Positions 37,718 through 45,543 of a DNA stretch of 52,333 nt are shown piece after piece (positions within the stretch are counted from its first letter, which is position 1; every line of letters begins with the position of its first letter). Origin of the DNA: Victivallaceae bacterium (GTDB lineage: Bacteria > Verrucomicrobiota > Lentisphaeria > Victivallales > Victivallaceae); NCBI GenBank assembly GCA_021647315.1, contig JAKIUY010000018.1, positions 1-52,333 on the forward strand, written 5' to 3'. The notes beneath the pieces were generated by a model, which was given only the letters and a program-made list of their open reading frames with translations, was not told where the DNA came from and searched no databases. A program made the translations under genes and the position numbers.

Positions 37718-37746
37718 AGTATAACCTACTTTAAGGATAAATGCAA
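37718..37746 (-). promoter_or_regulatory. Sigma70 promoter of the LacI gene
   Basis: Minus strand -35 TTGCAT (37741-37746), 17-bp spacer, -10 TATACT (37718-37723). A third, imperfect operator-like site CTTTAAGGATAAAT (37729-37742) lies in the spacer and touches the -35. Confidence 0.75.
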
Positions 37747-37801
37747 CTACTTTTATAAAAAAAACTAAAAAATTCTGCGAGAGTGGCACAGCGTTGTCCA
37801 A

Positions 37802-40324
37802 TCACTCAGTACTGACGGATAGGATATTTTCTGGATCGAGCGCAACGAATCCAGACATGTCTGGGCCGGTTATTACTACATAAACGTCATCGAAATAGCC
37901 TTTTCCCGCCTTAAACATTTTATACTTCCAGATGCCTGGCTGTGGATTTTTAATAGTTTGAGCATCAACTGTAACCAGCAGGGTGGAAAATTTCCTGACC
38001 AGTTTGCCATTGGGGTCATAAAGCTCCCCATCGGCAGTTTCACCGCCACTCTTTGATCCCGGTCTACTGCTGGATGACATCGTCAGGGTGAAATCGTTAA
38101 CCTTGTCGCCGACATAGAAATAGATCGGGGTGGTTCTGCCCAAAAAGTGCAGCCCACGACTGTTCCCCTTCCCTTTACCGGCAAAAACCGCATAGGGGAT
38201 GTCAGATAGCTTGATATTATATGAGGTCGAATGAGTTTTAATAAACATCTGGTACACTTCACCGTTACTGCCATTAAACCGAACCTTGGCATCTTTTGCC
38301 ACCGTTCCCGAAATGATCTTCTTCCCGGTCGAGTTTACCACCAGATAACTTATCATCTTGCCCCGCACCTTGACACGCCTAAAATCAATTTCGATGACAT
38401 TGTCATTCTGGGCTTGCATCATGAGTTCAACGCCATCACGTAGATAAAAAAAGCTAATTTTATCGGCATTTTTTCCCGCATGACGCGGCTTGACCGCAAC
38501 CGCTCTGAGATCTTTTATCGGAACGGAGTCATTATCACCGATTTTAGGCAGATAAAAGGCATCTTTATTGGCTTTAGCAAAGGCTTTAAAGGCTATATCA
38601 GTCATGGCAAACCGTGATTTATCTTTTTTACCGATTAGACCAAAAGAGCGGCAAAAGTAATACATCACCTTTAGGTTATCACCAAGCATTTCAACCCGAC
38701 GTTTAGCTGCCGGTGCTTTGACTTTACCCAATGCCGTAAAATAAAAGTTTTCTAGCGCTTTAAGGTTGGCAACATATACCTGTTTAAGAATATCGGTAGT
38801 GAGCGTATAGGAGGCATTATGATTCTCAAGATAATATGATTTCATTTTGGCATCAATCAGCCCATATATTTTTCTGATGTCCGCACCACCGGCACCGTAA
38901 CATTTGCGGTAAAATTCACTGAGGTGCTGGTCAACATCAAGCTCAGCATTCCACATCATCTTTGCCAATAAATAGTTGTAGACTACCGCATGCCCCCATT
39001 CGGGATCCCCGTAAATATAGAGTGCTTTAAACTGAAATTTCTTCAACGCGGGCAGCATTTTGCCTAATATTTCAATGCCCGGTGCCAGTGGGGCACCATT
39101 ATTCTCAGAACTATGGTTAGGCAGATCGTAATAGGCGATATTGGTAGTCATTGAACACCAGCTTTGCATAATTTTATTCCATTCCTGTTGTACTTCAGGT
39201 CTGAAAAAGGTATAACCATAGGTCAAACTTGAGGCAACGACTAAAAAGAGATTCGGTGAAGTTTTAATTGACCTATCTTTTGGCGGATAGAGATAATTAG
39301 AATAGATATAGCCACATAAAAATCTATCTGGGTATTTTTTAGCAACGATTTTTGCCACAGCATTATAAAAGAGTAATATGCGCCGGGTGAGTTTGCCATT
39401 CGGCGGACTGTCTACTTCATCCTGCGCCGTGCATTTTGCACATTGACAGTAACCGGCCGAGTCAGTCGGTGATAGCGAGTAGCCCTTCTGCTGTGGATGT
39501 TCAGCAAAAAACTTGATCGCCGCTTGAGCCATAAATTTTATTGCGCCAGGATTTGAGGTACATATTTTATAACGATCACCGATTGGGGGCATTCTTTTAC
39601 CACCCAGCAGGGCAAAATATTCTGGGTGTTTTTTGTACAGATCAGCAGTAAAGACACGGTGCCAGACATGGTAATGAATCAACGACATCCGATAGGCTTG
39701 GAGATTGATCTTCTGTCTCAGCAGCCATTGTTTAACCATTGCGCCATCTAATTTACGATTTTTAGTCAAGTAGGGAATATTCCGCCATCTGAAATCAGGA
39801 TTTTCAACCAGCATCGCAGGTTTAAGTTCAATATTCGATTGTGGGTTATAATATTCACCTGTTGATCCCGGCATAAACCAGCGTACACCGAGATATTTTT
39901 CAATAAATGTATAGGTACCGAAGAGTGTGCCTTTGCTAAATCCGCATTCAGTCGAGACCTTACTATCCTGCGTATCACGGCCAAGAATATAGATATTGTC
40001 ATTTTTTATCGCAATCAGATAGCCGTCAGCTTTAACTTTGTTCAGGCTCAAGCCAGCTTGGCGCGACAGTTGATTAACGCCTAGCGAAATAAATTTTCCT
40101 GCCGGAATTTTTGTTGTAATTGAAATATCCGCACCGGATACTTTTTTGATGTAGTGCCGCAATTCTTCGGCAGCATTTTCAACACTGGACGGTACTCCTT
40201 TATCGTGATAGATAGTCAATGATGTTTTGCCATCCTGAATCAGAACAGCAGCACTACAGTTAACCCCGTAATAACAAAAAACAGTTAAAACTACAGACGT
40301 GATAACTACAGATATTTTTGGCAT
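37802..40324 (-). CDS. Secreted DUF4838 protein with unusual C-terminal beta-sandwich
   Basis: 841 residues from ATG 40324 (AGGGA about 8 bases upstream). A longer ATG at 40348 adds MRDKRELS and weakens the signal peptide. Signal about 1-25. N-terminal domain VENAAEELRHYIKKVSGADI; DUF4838 barrel with GVRWFMPG, Cys cluster CQCAKC at 293-298 in TDSAGYC, and YIYSNYLYPPKD. Instead of CBM9 it ends with beta-rich segments (VIEIDFRRVKVRGKMISYLV, then WKYKMFKAGKGYFDDVYVV), resembling a C-terminal prepeptidase-type sandwich. It follows a pseudopilin gene (105-bp gap) and precedes the LacI gene. Confidence 0.86.
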   Translation of the reverse strand: MPKISVVITSVVLTVFCYYGVNCSAAVLIQDGKTSLTIYHDKGVPSSVENAAEELRHYIKKVSGADISITTKIPAGKFISLGVNQLSRQAGLSLNKVKADGYLIAIKNDNIYILGRDTQDSKVSTECGFSKGTLFGTYTFIEKYLGVRWFMPGSTGEYYNPQSNIELKPAMLVENPDFRWRNIPYLTKNRKLDGAMVKQWLLRQKINLQAYRMSLIHYHVWHRVFTADLYKKHPEYFALLGGKRMPPIGDRYKICTSNPGAIKFMAQAAIKFFAEHPQQKGYSLSPTDSAGYCQCAKCTAQDEVDSPPNGKLTRRILLFYNAVAKIVAKKYPDRFLCGYIYSNYLYPPKDRSIKTSPNLFLVVASSLTYGYTFFRPEVQQEWNKIMQSWCSMTTNIAYYDLPNHSSENNGAPLAPGIEILGKMLPALKKFQFKALYIYGDPEWGHAVVYNYLLAKMMWNAELDVDQHLSEFYRKCYGAGGADIRKIYGLIDAKMKSYYLENHNASYTLTTDILKQVYVANLKALENFYFTALGKVKAPAAKRRVEMLGDNLKVMYYFCRSFGLIGKKDKSRFAMTDIAFKAFAKANKDAFYLPKIGDNDSVPIKDLRAVAVKPRHAGKNADKISFFYLRDGVELMMQAQNDNVIEIDFRRVKVRGKMISYLVVNSTGKKIISGTVAKDAKVRFNGSNGEVYQMFIKTHSTSYNIKLSDIPYAVFAGKGKGNSRGLHFLGRTTPIYFYVGDKVNDFTLTMSSSSRPGSKSGGETADGELYDPNGKLVRKFSTLLVTVDAQTIKNPQPGIWKYKMFKAGKGYFDDVYVVITGPDMSGFVALDPENILSVSTE

Positions 40325-40389
40325 AGACAATTCCCTTTTATCCCGCATGTGGGTATATTTTAGTCTGTCAGCTTGCAGGCTGAAATCGG

Positions 40390-40430
40390 AGCTCCGAAAA
40401 AAAATACCTTTTCGTGTAACGTCTAGCTAC
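40390..40430 (-). repeat. Palindrome and T-run after the pseudopilin gene; possible repeat end
   Basis: TCGGAGCTCCGA is a perfect palindrome next to an A8 run on the plus strand. The run CCTTTTCG..TAACGTCTAG resembles the right end of the element at 45232 (CCTTTTCGAGCAGCGTCTAG). Confidence 0.4.
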
Positions 40431-41161
40431 TACTCTGAAGGATTCCAGAAATGGCTTTTATACCAAATCCAGGACCAAGAATCACGAGGGTTTGTCGGAA
40501 CATCTCTAGTCCCTTTGCTGGCCGCATGCCCGTCAGTAAAGACAAAATTAGCTCGGTCGCCATGATTAAAATGAACACTGTAGTCGGTCGGCCAAGTTTG
40601 ATAATAGGTCTGCGGAGAGCGAGGATTTTTAATGTCACTAATCAAAGCAAGTCGGGAAGGATTTTTGAATTTTGTCATCTTGCGATAAGCCGCATTTCCG
40701 TTGATCCTTGAATTATAACCATAAGTATAAAGATATTTCTTAGTTGGATCGAAACTAACCCCCTCCGCAATTGAAATCGACGGACAACTCAATGGCGAAC
40801 GCACTCTTACATTCCCCCATTGAATACCGACAAGCCCAATAAAAATATCCGGCTGACCAGATTTTTTCTTAAGACTGGGTAAATAAGGCATCAGATAACC
40901 AGTATTTTCTCCAACATAGTGCCAGTATTTACTGACATAATCCCTATAAGGCGGTAGATTGTCCGCATTATCGCCAGCATACATCAGCATTGCAGTCCCC
41001 AGCTGTTTTAAATTAGAAAGGCAACTGATCGATCTAGCCTTCTCTTTCGCCGCATTCAATGCTGGCAACAACATACTGGCCAGGATGGCGATAATCGCTA
41101 TTACAACGAGCAACTCTATAAGGGTGAATAAGTTACGACTTTTTACTTTTTTATCTTTCAT
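40430..41161 (-). CDS. Pseudopilin-like protein, H-X9-DG family
   Basis: 243 residues from ATG 41161, with GGAG about 8 bases upstream. Leader [11 protein letters not shown], then [20 protein letters not shown]; the residue before the Phe is Leu, so the cleavage site is non-standard. [19 protein letters not shown] and, near the end, [18 protein letters not shown] give an exact H-X9-DG. It leads the DUF4838 gene at 40324. A promoter and the LacI operator core lie upstream, linking it to the LacI gene. Confidence 0.9.
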   Translation of the reverse strand: MKDKKVKSRNLFTLIELLVVIAIIAILASMLLPALNAAKEKARSISCLSNLKQLGTAMLMYAGDNADNLPPYRDYVSKYWHYVGENTGYLMPYLPSLKKKSGQPDIFIGLVGIQWGNVRVRSPLSCPSISIAEGVSFDPTKKYLYTYGYNSRINGNAAYRKMTKFKNPSRLALISDIKNPRSPQTYYQTWPTDYSVHFNHGDRANFVFTDGHAASKGTRDVPTNPRDSWSWIWYKSHFWNPSE

Positions 41162-41206
41162 AATGTTTCTCCGATTAGTTTTTAAAATCAATAATGTTAT
41201 AATAAT

Positions 41207-41217
41207 GTTATCGTTAC
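41207..41217. promoter_or_regulatory. LacI-operator-like core
   Basis: GTTATCGTTAC contains TTATCGTTA, the 9-base centre of O1 and O2. It lies at about +5 of the pseudopilin promoter. Confidence 0.5.
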
Positions 41218-41227
41218 CATACAATAG

Positions 41228-41256
41228 AGTATAACATATATTATCAAGTATTGCAA
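41228..41256 (-). promoter_or_regulatory. Sigma70 promoter of the pseudopilin gene
   Basis: Minus strand -35 TTGCAA (41251-41256), 17-bp spacer, -10 TATACT (41228-41233). Nearly the same layout as the LacI promoter at 37718. Confidence 0.7.
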
Positions 41257-41286
41257 ATTTATTTTTCCTGCCGCGCCACTATAATA

Positions 41287-43782
41287 TCACTTAAAAATAA
41301 GTTTGCCGAAGCGTTCCGGTTTGGCAAAGAGGCCAAAAGTTGGACTGAAGGCAAAATACTGTTTACTCATTGGTCGTACCCGGCAGAGGTTAAAACCCCA
41401 GATTGCGCCAATACGGGGCGTTTTGCCAGACAACTTACTGAATGGAATAGCTATTTCGACAATCCAACCATCTTTTGTTCTGGATACCGCAGTTTTGGCG
41501 TTAGAGTTCCATTTGATATTCTCTTTGCCGTCAACCGCCTCCAGGTCACAAATAGTCCCTAATGAGTTAACGATAAGATGTTTCAGATTCTTTGAATTTT
41601 TGGGAGCAAAAAAGATGTCGAGATTATTTTCGTTCCAGACCGGATCATCAAGTTTGCGATATGAATCTTTAAGCTCGGCAACTTTCGGTTCTTGACAATA
41701 TATCCCCAAATAGAGGTAGTTGCGATCATAAACCGCCTTGGCGATAGTTTTCAGCTTTACTTTAATTCCGGTACGATTATCATAGTCCAGTGTAAATGGT
41801 TTAGCTTTTGTCCAACATGGGTCATCAAGTTTTCCATCAAGCTTCGGCGCAATGCCTTTTTTAAGCCAACTAGCTGTTGCTTTGCGCACCCCGCCGCTTA
41901 AATTAATCAGTAGAGCACGGTAAATCTGCGGATCAAATGGCAGATATGAACCTTTTTCGGTTGTCAGAATACGCTGCATATTTAAACGACCAGCTTTAGC
42001 CAATTTATTCAGGTAACTCCGGCGGCGTTCCGCCAATTTTATCGCCTTCAGCACTTCAGTCCGACTTGGCTTGGATTTCAAGATTTTTTTCGACAACTGA
42101 TAAAGTTCAACTGTATCACGACAATATTTCAGATTATCAACCACCATTTTCAGGCGCAATTTTTGATTCTTAGTAACGCTCTGTGCCATCGCCTGTTTAA
42201 GAAATGGCATCCCTTTTTCGTAGAGGTCATTATATGACACCTCTAATAGTCCCGGGAAGCGTCTGGCAGACCCCAGGGCCATATTTATTTTTATGCTATC
42301 GGCATATCTGGCCAGCGCAGCTTCAACTGTAGAAAAATATTTTTCGACATAAGGCGCGGCGTTTTTCCCGTAACATTTATCCATGGCATCCTGGTAAAGT
42401 TTATCAATATCGGCACCGGGATTCCACGCCAACTGTTCATAGAGATAGTTATTCAGCCCGGTGGCATCGAAAGATTCAACATTATTCATCGAAATCCCTG
42501 TTACTCCAACCCGATTCAAATCTGCAAACAGATATTTAATACTCTCTTTATGAAAATTAGGCAGGGCGATATTGCCCATTCCGCTAGGTGTGGTGTAAAA
42601 ATATAGTTCACTCACCGCCTGTTTCCACGGCATAAGTTTTTTATTAACATACATTTTGCGAATTTGAGGTGAATAATAGAGAATACCGGTATCATTAAGC
42701 ACATGCATCACCCGTACGCTTGAGTCTAATTTAGTTTTACGCGGCGGATTTGAATAGAATGAATAGGCATAAAAACCAAAAGTCTTAGTTGGATCTTTGG
42801 CTAAAACACGTTTAGCCACTTCATTACAATAGGTCACATAACGATCAGTTAAGACCGGCGCGCCGCTCGGTAGTTTTTCCACATCAAGCGCACGGCATTT
42901 TGCATCCTCACAATGTCCACCACCGTCGTTAGGAGAGAGCGAAAAGGTAGCTTTAAGCTGTTCTGTATCGCTCAGAATGCTTTGAGCCAAGGCATCAAGC
43001 GCACTGGAGTTAGTCGTACACATCTGCGCTCCATGCTGCGCGTATTCAATTCGCCGCCCATTAACCAGAGCAAACCATTCAGGATGCTGTTTAAAATATT
43101 TTTTTGCTGGCAGCCGATAGAGCCAGATATGCGCCGCACGCCAAATTGTACTCCAGCCATCACGGTTACGCCGCTTCCAAAGTTTTACATCTTTGATCCG
43201 TTGTTTACTTAATCCTTTCCACCACAGATATGACATGCGCCGATAGTCCATTTGCGGTGCGTCTGAAATATTAAGAGTACCAATGGTCAAATTTTTCAGC
43301 CGCGGAACATATTCACCTTCAGCACCCGGCATAAACCAGCGAACGCCAAGCTGATTTTGTAAAAAACGGCTGACCCCATTCCAGGTTCCGGACTGGGGTG
43401 CGCTATACCAATGATCACTGCTTGCGCTGCCTTTAGTATCACGTCCGACAATATAAATATTTTTTCCGACAGTTTTAATCACAAACCCTTCGGCTGGCAG
43501 TTTAGCAGCATCAATCCCGGCCTGGCGGGCGGCGGCACAGTCACCGACGACAATTGACGGCCTGTTACCCGTCACACCAGTCTGTTTAAACGGCAATTCA
43601 GCCCCGGTGCTTTTACGCAGGTACAACAGCAAATCTTTAGCTGCCGCGAGGGTAATTTGCGAGGAATTCTTCCCGACCACAACCTGATAAGAGCTCTTGC
43701 CGTCTTCGACAATTTTCAATTCAGCCTGGACTGTAAAAATAGCACCCAAAAGTACCGCGAATAATAATGTGATTTTTTTCAT
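41287..43782 (-). CDS. Secreted DUF4838 protein with CBM9-like domain and altered Cys cluster
   Basis: 831 residues. Signal peptide 1-20 (MKKITLLFAVLLGAIFTVQA). N-terminal domain with LAAAKDLLLYLRKSTGAELP. DUF4838 barrel with GVRWFMPGAEG and YAYSFYSNPPRK. The Cys cluster reads CEDAKC (291-296) in NDGGGHC: the middle Cys present in the other four paralogues is Asp here. A CBM9-like domain begins near 655 (APKLDGKLDDPCWTKAKPF) and ends at FGKLIFK. AGGT precedes the ATG. It is preceded by the LamG-protein gene (198-bp gap with palindromes) and followed by the pseudopilin promoter region. Confidence 0.86.
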   Translation of the reverse strand: MKKITLLFAVLLGAIFTVQAELKIVEDGKSSYQVVVGKNSSQITLAAAKDLLLYLRKSTGAELPFKQTGVTGNRPSIVVGDCAAARQAGIDAAKLPAEGFVIKTVGKNIYIVGRDTKGSASSDHWYSAPQSGTWNGVSRFLQNQLGVRWFMPGAEGEYVPRLKNLTIGTLNISDAPQMDYRRMSYLWWKGLSKQRIKDVKLWKRRNRDGWSTIWRAAHIWLYRLPAKKYFKQHPEWFALVNGRRIEYAQHGAQMCTTNSSALDALAQSILSDTEQLKATFSLSPNDGGGHCEDAKCRALDVEKLPSGAPVLTDRYVTYCNEVAKRVLAKDPTKTFGFYAYSFYSNPPRKTKLDSSVRVMHVLNDTGILYYSPQIRKMYVNKKLMPWKQAVSELYFYTTPSGMGNIALPNFHKESIKYLFADLNRVGVTGISMNNVESFDATGLNNYLYEQLAWNPGADIDKLYQDAMDKCYGKNAAPYVEKYFSTVEAALARYADSIKINMALGSARRFPGLLEVSYNDLYEKGMPFLKQAMAQSVTKNQKLRLKMVVDNLKYCRDTVELYQLSKKILKSKPSRTEVLKAIKLAERRRSYLNKLAKAGRLNMQRILTTEKGSYLPFDPQIYRALLINLSGGVRKATASWLKKGIAPKLDGKLDDPCWTKAKPFTLDYDNRTGIKVKLKTIAKAVYDRNYLYLGIYCQEPKVAELKDSYRKLDDPVWNENNLDIFFAPKNSKNLKHLIVNSLGTICDLEAVDGKENIKWNSNAKTAVSRTKDGWIVEIAIPFSKLSGKTPRIGAIWGFNLCRVRPMSKQYFAFSPTFGLFAKPERFGKLIFK

Positions 43783-43835
43783 TTTTTACCTTTTATTTAT
43801 AATCAATGTCATCGCCACCACGGCTCGACAGAGTC

Positions 43836-43914
43836 TCGCCCTCCAGTATTAATTCTCACACTTGATATGGAGGGCGAAAGTCCCTTGAGCTATACCGGCT
43901 ACCGCCGGTATAGC
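43836..43914. repeat. Paired long palindromes between DUF4838 and LamG genes
   Basis: TCGCCCTCCA (43836-43845) pairs with TGGAGGGCGA (43868-43877). Next to it is a perfect 11-bp stem GCTATACCGGC/GCCGGTATAGC (43889-43914) with a TACC loop. No T-run follows; REP-like or transcript-stabilising structure. Confidence 0.6.
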
Positions 43915-43980
43915 AACGGTGCATGAGCAGTCGTTTTACTATACTCAAGCGGGACGCTTAAGTTACATTAGACAATTATT

Positions 43981-45192
43981 TTATAACTGTGATAACGGTT
44001 TGTCTGAGGTATAAATCCTAGTTATTTCCTCTGCCGTCAGCGGACGATTGAAGATAGCAAAATCATCTATTAAGCCATTCAGATAAGCACCGTTAACATA
44101 GCCGATCCAGATAAACTTCTGCTGTTTGGCTGGACCATAAGGTTTAGATTTAGCGACCAATTTTTTACCGTCAAGCCATAATACCGTATTCATTTTACCT
44201 GCGTCATCAAGCTGCCAGGTCATCACCAGATGGCGCCAACCGGAAACAGGAGCCGGTTCCAGTTTTGTCAAAGTTTCAGCAATCGAGCAGACCCGGTTTT
44301 TTGCATCAATCGTATATAAATATAACTGCCCTTTGCGAAGCTTATCAGTGATTTTCTTACGCGGGATAGCATTAATCCCCATTATCACCTGATCGCCCCA
44401 TTTTTTCATTCTTTTTTCTGTATTATTAACCACAAACAGCCCGCAGATAGATTTTGAAATAACATTGGGATCATTCAACCACGGCACCTTGAGCCAAACA
44501 CTGATTGCCCCCTGTTCAGCTTTGAAATATTTACCATTAGCTGGCACCTTAATCCGATCCACGCCACGCCGCTTCAGTGGTTTGGAAAATGAGTTGAAAA
44601 AGTTAACCCCCTGATCAAGTTGCGCGTTATCAACGATTACCACCCCTTTGACCTGAATCCGCAGCGAGCCAGAATCTTCAATGGCCTCAAACGGAGCTTT
44701 AATTCTAATGAATGAAGCAGCAAGCTTTTGATCTTTGACCAGAACCGTCTCTTTATCTCCCGATTCCCAAATTACCCTGAGCGAACCATTTTGCGGTGAT
44801 TTTGCGTAAAATGAAAAAGCATTCGCTGAACTTTTTTTCAAGCCGATAATTGGAATCGCAACCTCGCCGCTGGAAATCCTGAGGCAGGAAGAATTATCAA
44901 CGCCACCTTTTTTCTGCCATACTGCATTATCACGATAAAGCCAAACATCTGACTCCTGTTGTTTGAAATCGCCATTCTCAATCGTATTAACCGTACGGCG
45001 TTCAATACGAAAACATTTACCGAATTTCCCCTTTGGTTCAACTTTTATATCAGAGGCAATTTTCACGCCTGCATAAGGACTTTTCAGATCTTCACAATCT
45101 TCCTGAAAAATAATTGAGCCTTTCAAATCACCAGCAAATGCGCTACCGGTCATCAGTGTAGCACCCAATATTAAATATATTTTCTTAGTCAT
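43981..45192 (-). CDS. Secreted LamG-domain protein
   Basis: 403 residues. Signal peptide 1-20 (MTKKIYLILGATLMTGSAFA). Residues about 60-190 resemble a CBM4-type jelly roll (IENGDFKQQESDVW, ANAFSFYAKSP). Residues about 215-400 are a LamG/concanavalin-like fold (GAISVWLKVPW, GWRHLVMTW, LWLDGK, YLNGLIDDFAIFNRPLTAEE). No catalytic site. Probably a glycan-binding accessory protein exported with the DUF4838 enzymes. AAGGAAA precedes the ATG. Its promoter side is occupied by the TIR element at 45232. Confidence 0.8.
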   Translation of the reverse strand: MTKKIYLILGATLMTGSAFAGDLKGSIIFQEDCEDLKSPYAGVKIASDIKVEPKGKFGKCFRIERRTVNTIENGDFKQQESDVWLYRDNAVWQKKGGVDNSSCLRISSGEVAIPIIGLKKSSANAFSFYAKSPQNGSLRVIWESGDKETVLVKDQKLAASFIRIKAPFEAIEDSGSLRIQVKGVVIVDNAQLDQGVNFFNSFSKPLKRRGVDRIKVPANGKYFKAEQGAISVWLKVPWLNDPNVISKSICGLFVVNNTEKRMKKWGDQVIMGINAIPRKKITDKLRKGQLYLYTIDAKNRVCSIAETLTKLEPAPVSGWRHLVMTWQLDDAGKMNTVLWLDGKKLVAKSKPYGPAKQQKFIWIGYVNGAYLNGLIDDFAIFNRPLTAEEITRIYTSDKPLSQL

Positions 45193-45543
45193 AATATTTC
45201 CTTTTTATAATAATTACATCTCTAGTTAGACGGTGCTCGAAAAGTCTTTTGAATTTTCCGCATCGCGGAAATTAAAGGCTTTTCTCCGCTCCGTATATAT
45301 TAATTTCAAAGAATTTTCTTTGAAATTGAGGCATTAAAAATATACTCCTTACTTGTTTTAAGCAGTTATTGATACAATAACATGAGAAGTATATTTTTAA
45401 ACTAAAAAAGTTCTAAAAACAAGCCGCAAAATTTTAATTTTAAGGTACAGACGATGTTTGAAAAGGTTTCGGTACTCCGAAACCCTTTTCGAGCAGCGTC
45501 TAGTTAGACCCTATTCGTATAGCGTGAACATAACCGGTTCCGC
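45193..45543. other. Intergenic region occupied by a TIR element
   Basis: 351 bp, most of it taken by the 267-bp element. The right edge holds GTGAACATAACCGG (45524-45537), also present at 27138-27151. Confidence 0.6.
45221..45509. mobile_element. MITE-like structured element with TIRs and 11-bp flanking direct repeats
   Basis: TCTAGTTAGAC flanks both ends (45221-45231 and 45499-45509). Inside are inverted ends GGTGCTCGAAAAG (45232-45244) and CTTTTCGAGCAGC (45485-45497), 12 of 13 matching. Between them are four perfect hairpins: 45255-45271 (7-bp arms), 45302-45327 (12-bp), 45336-45346 with 45388-45398 (11-bp) and 45465-45484 (8-bp). No coding sequence inside. Confidence 0.65.
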
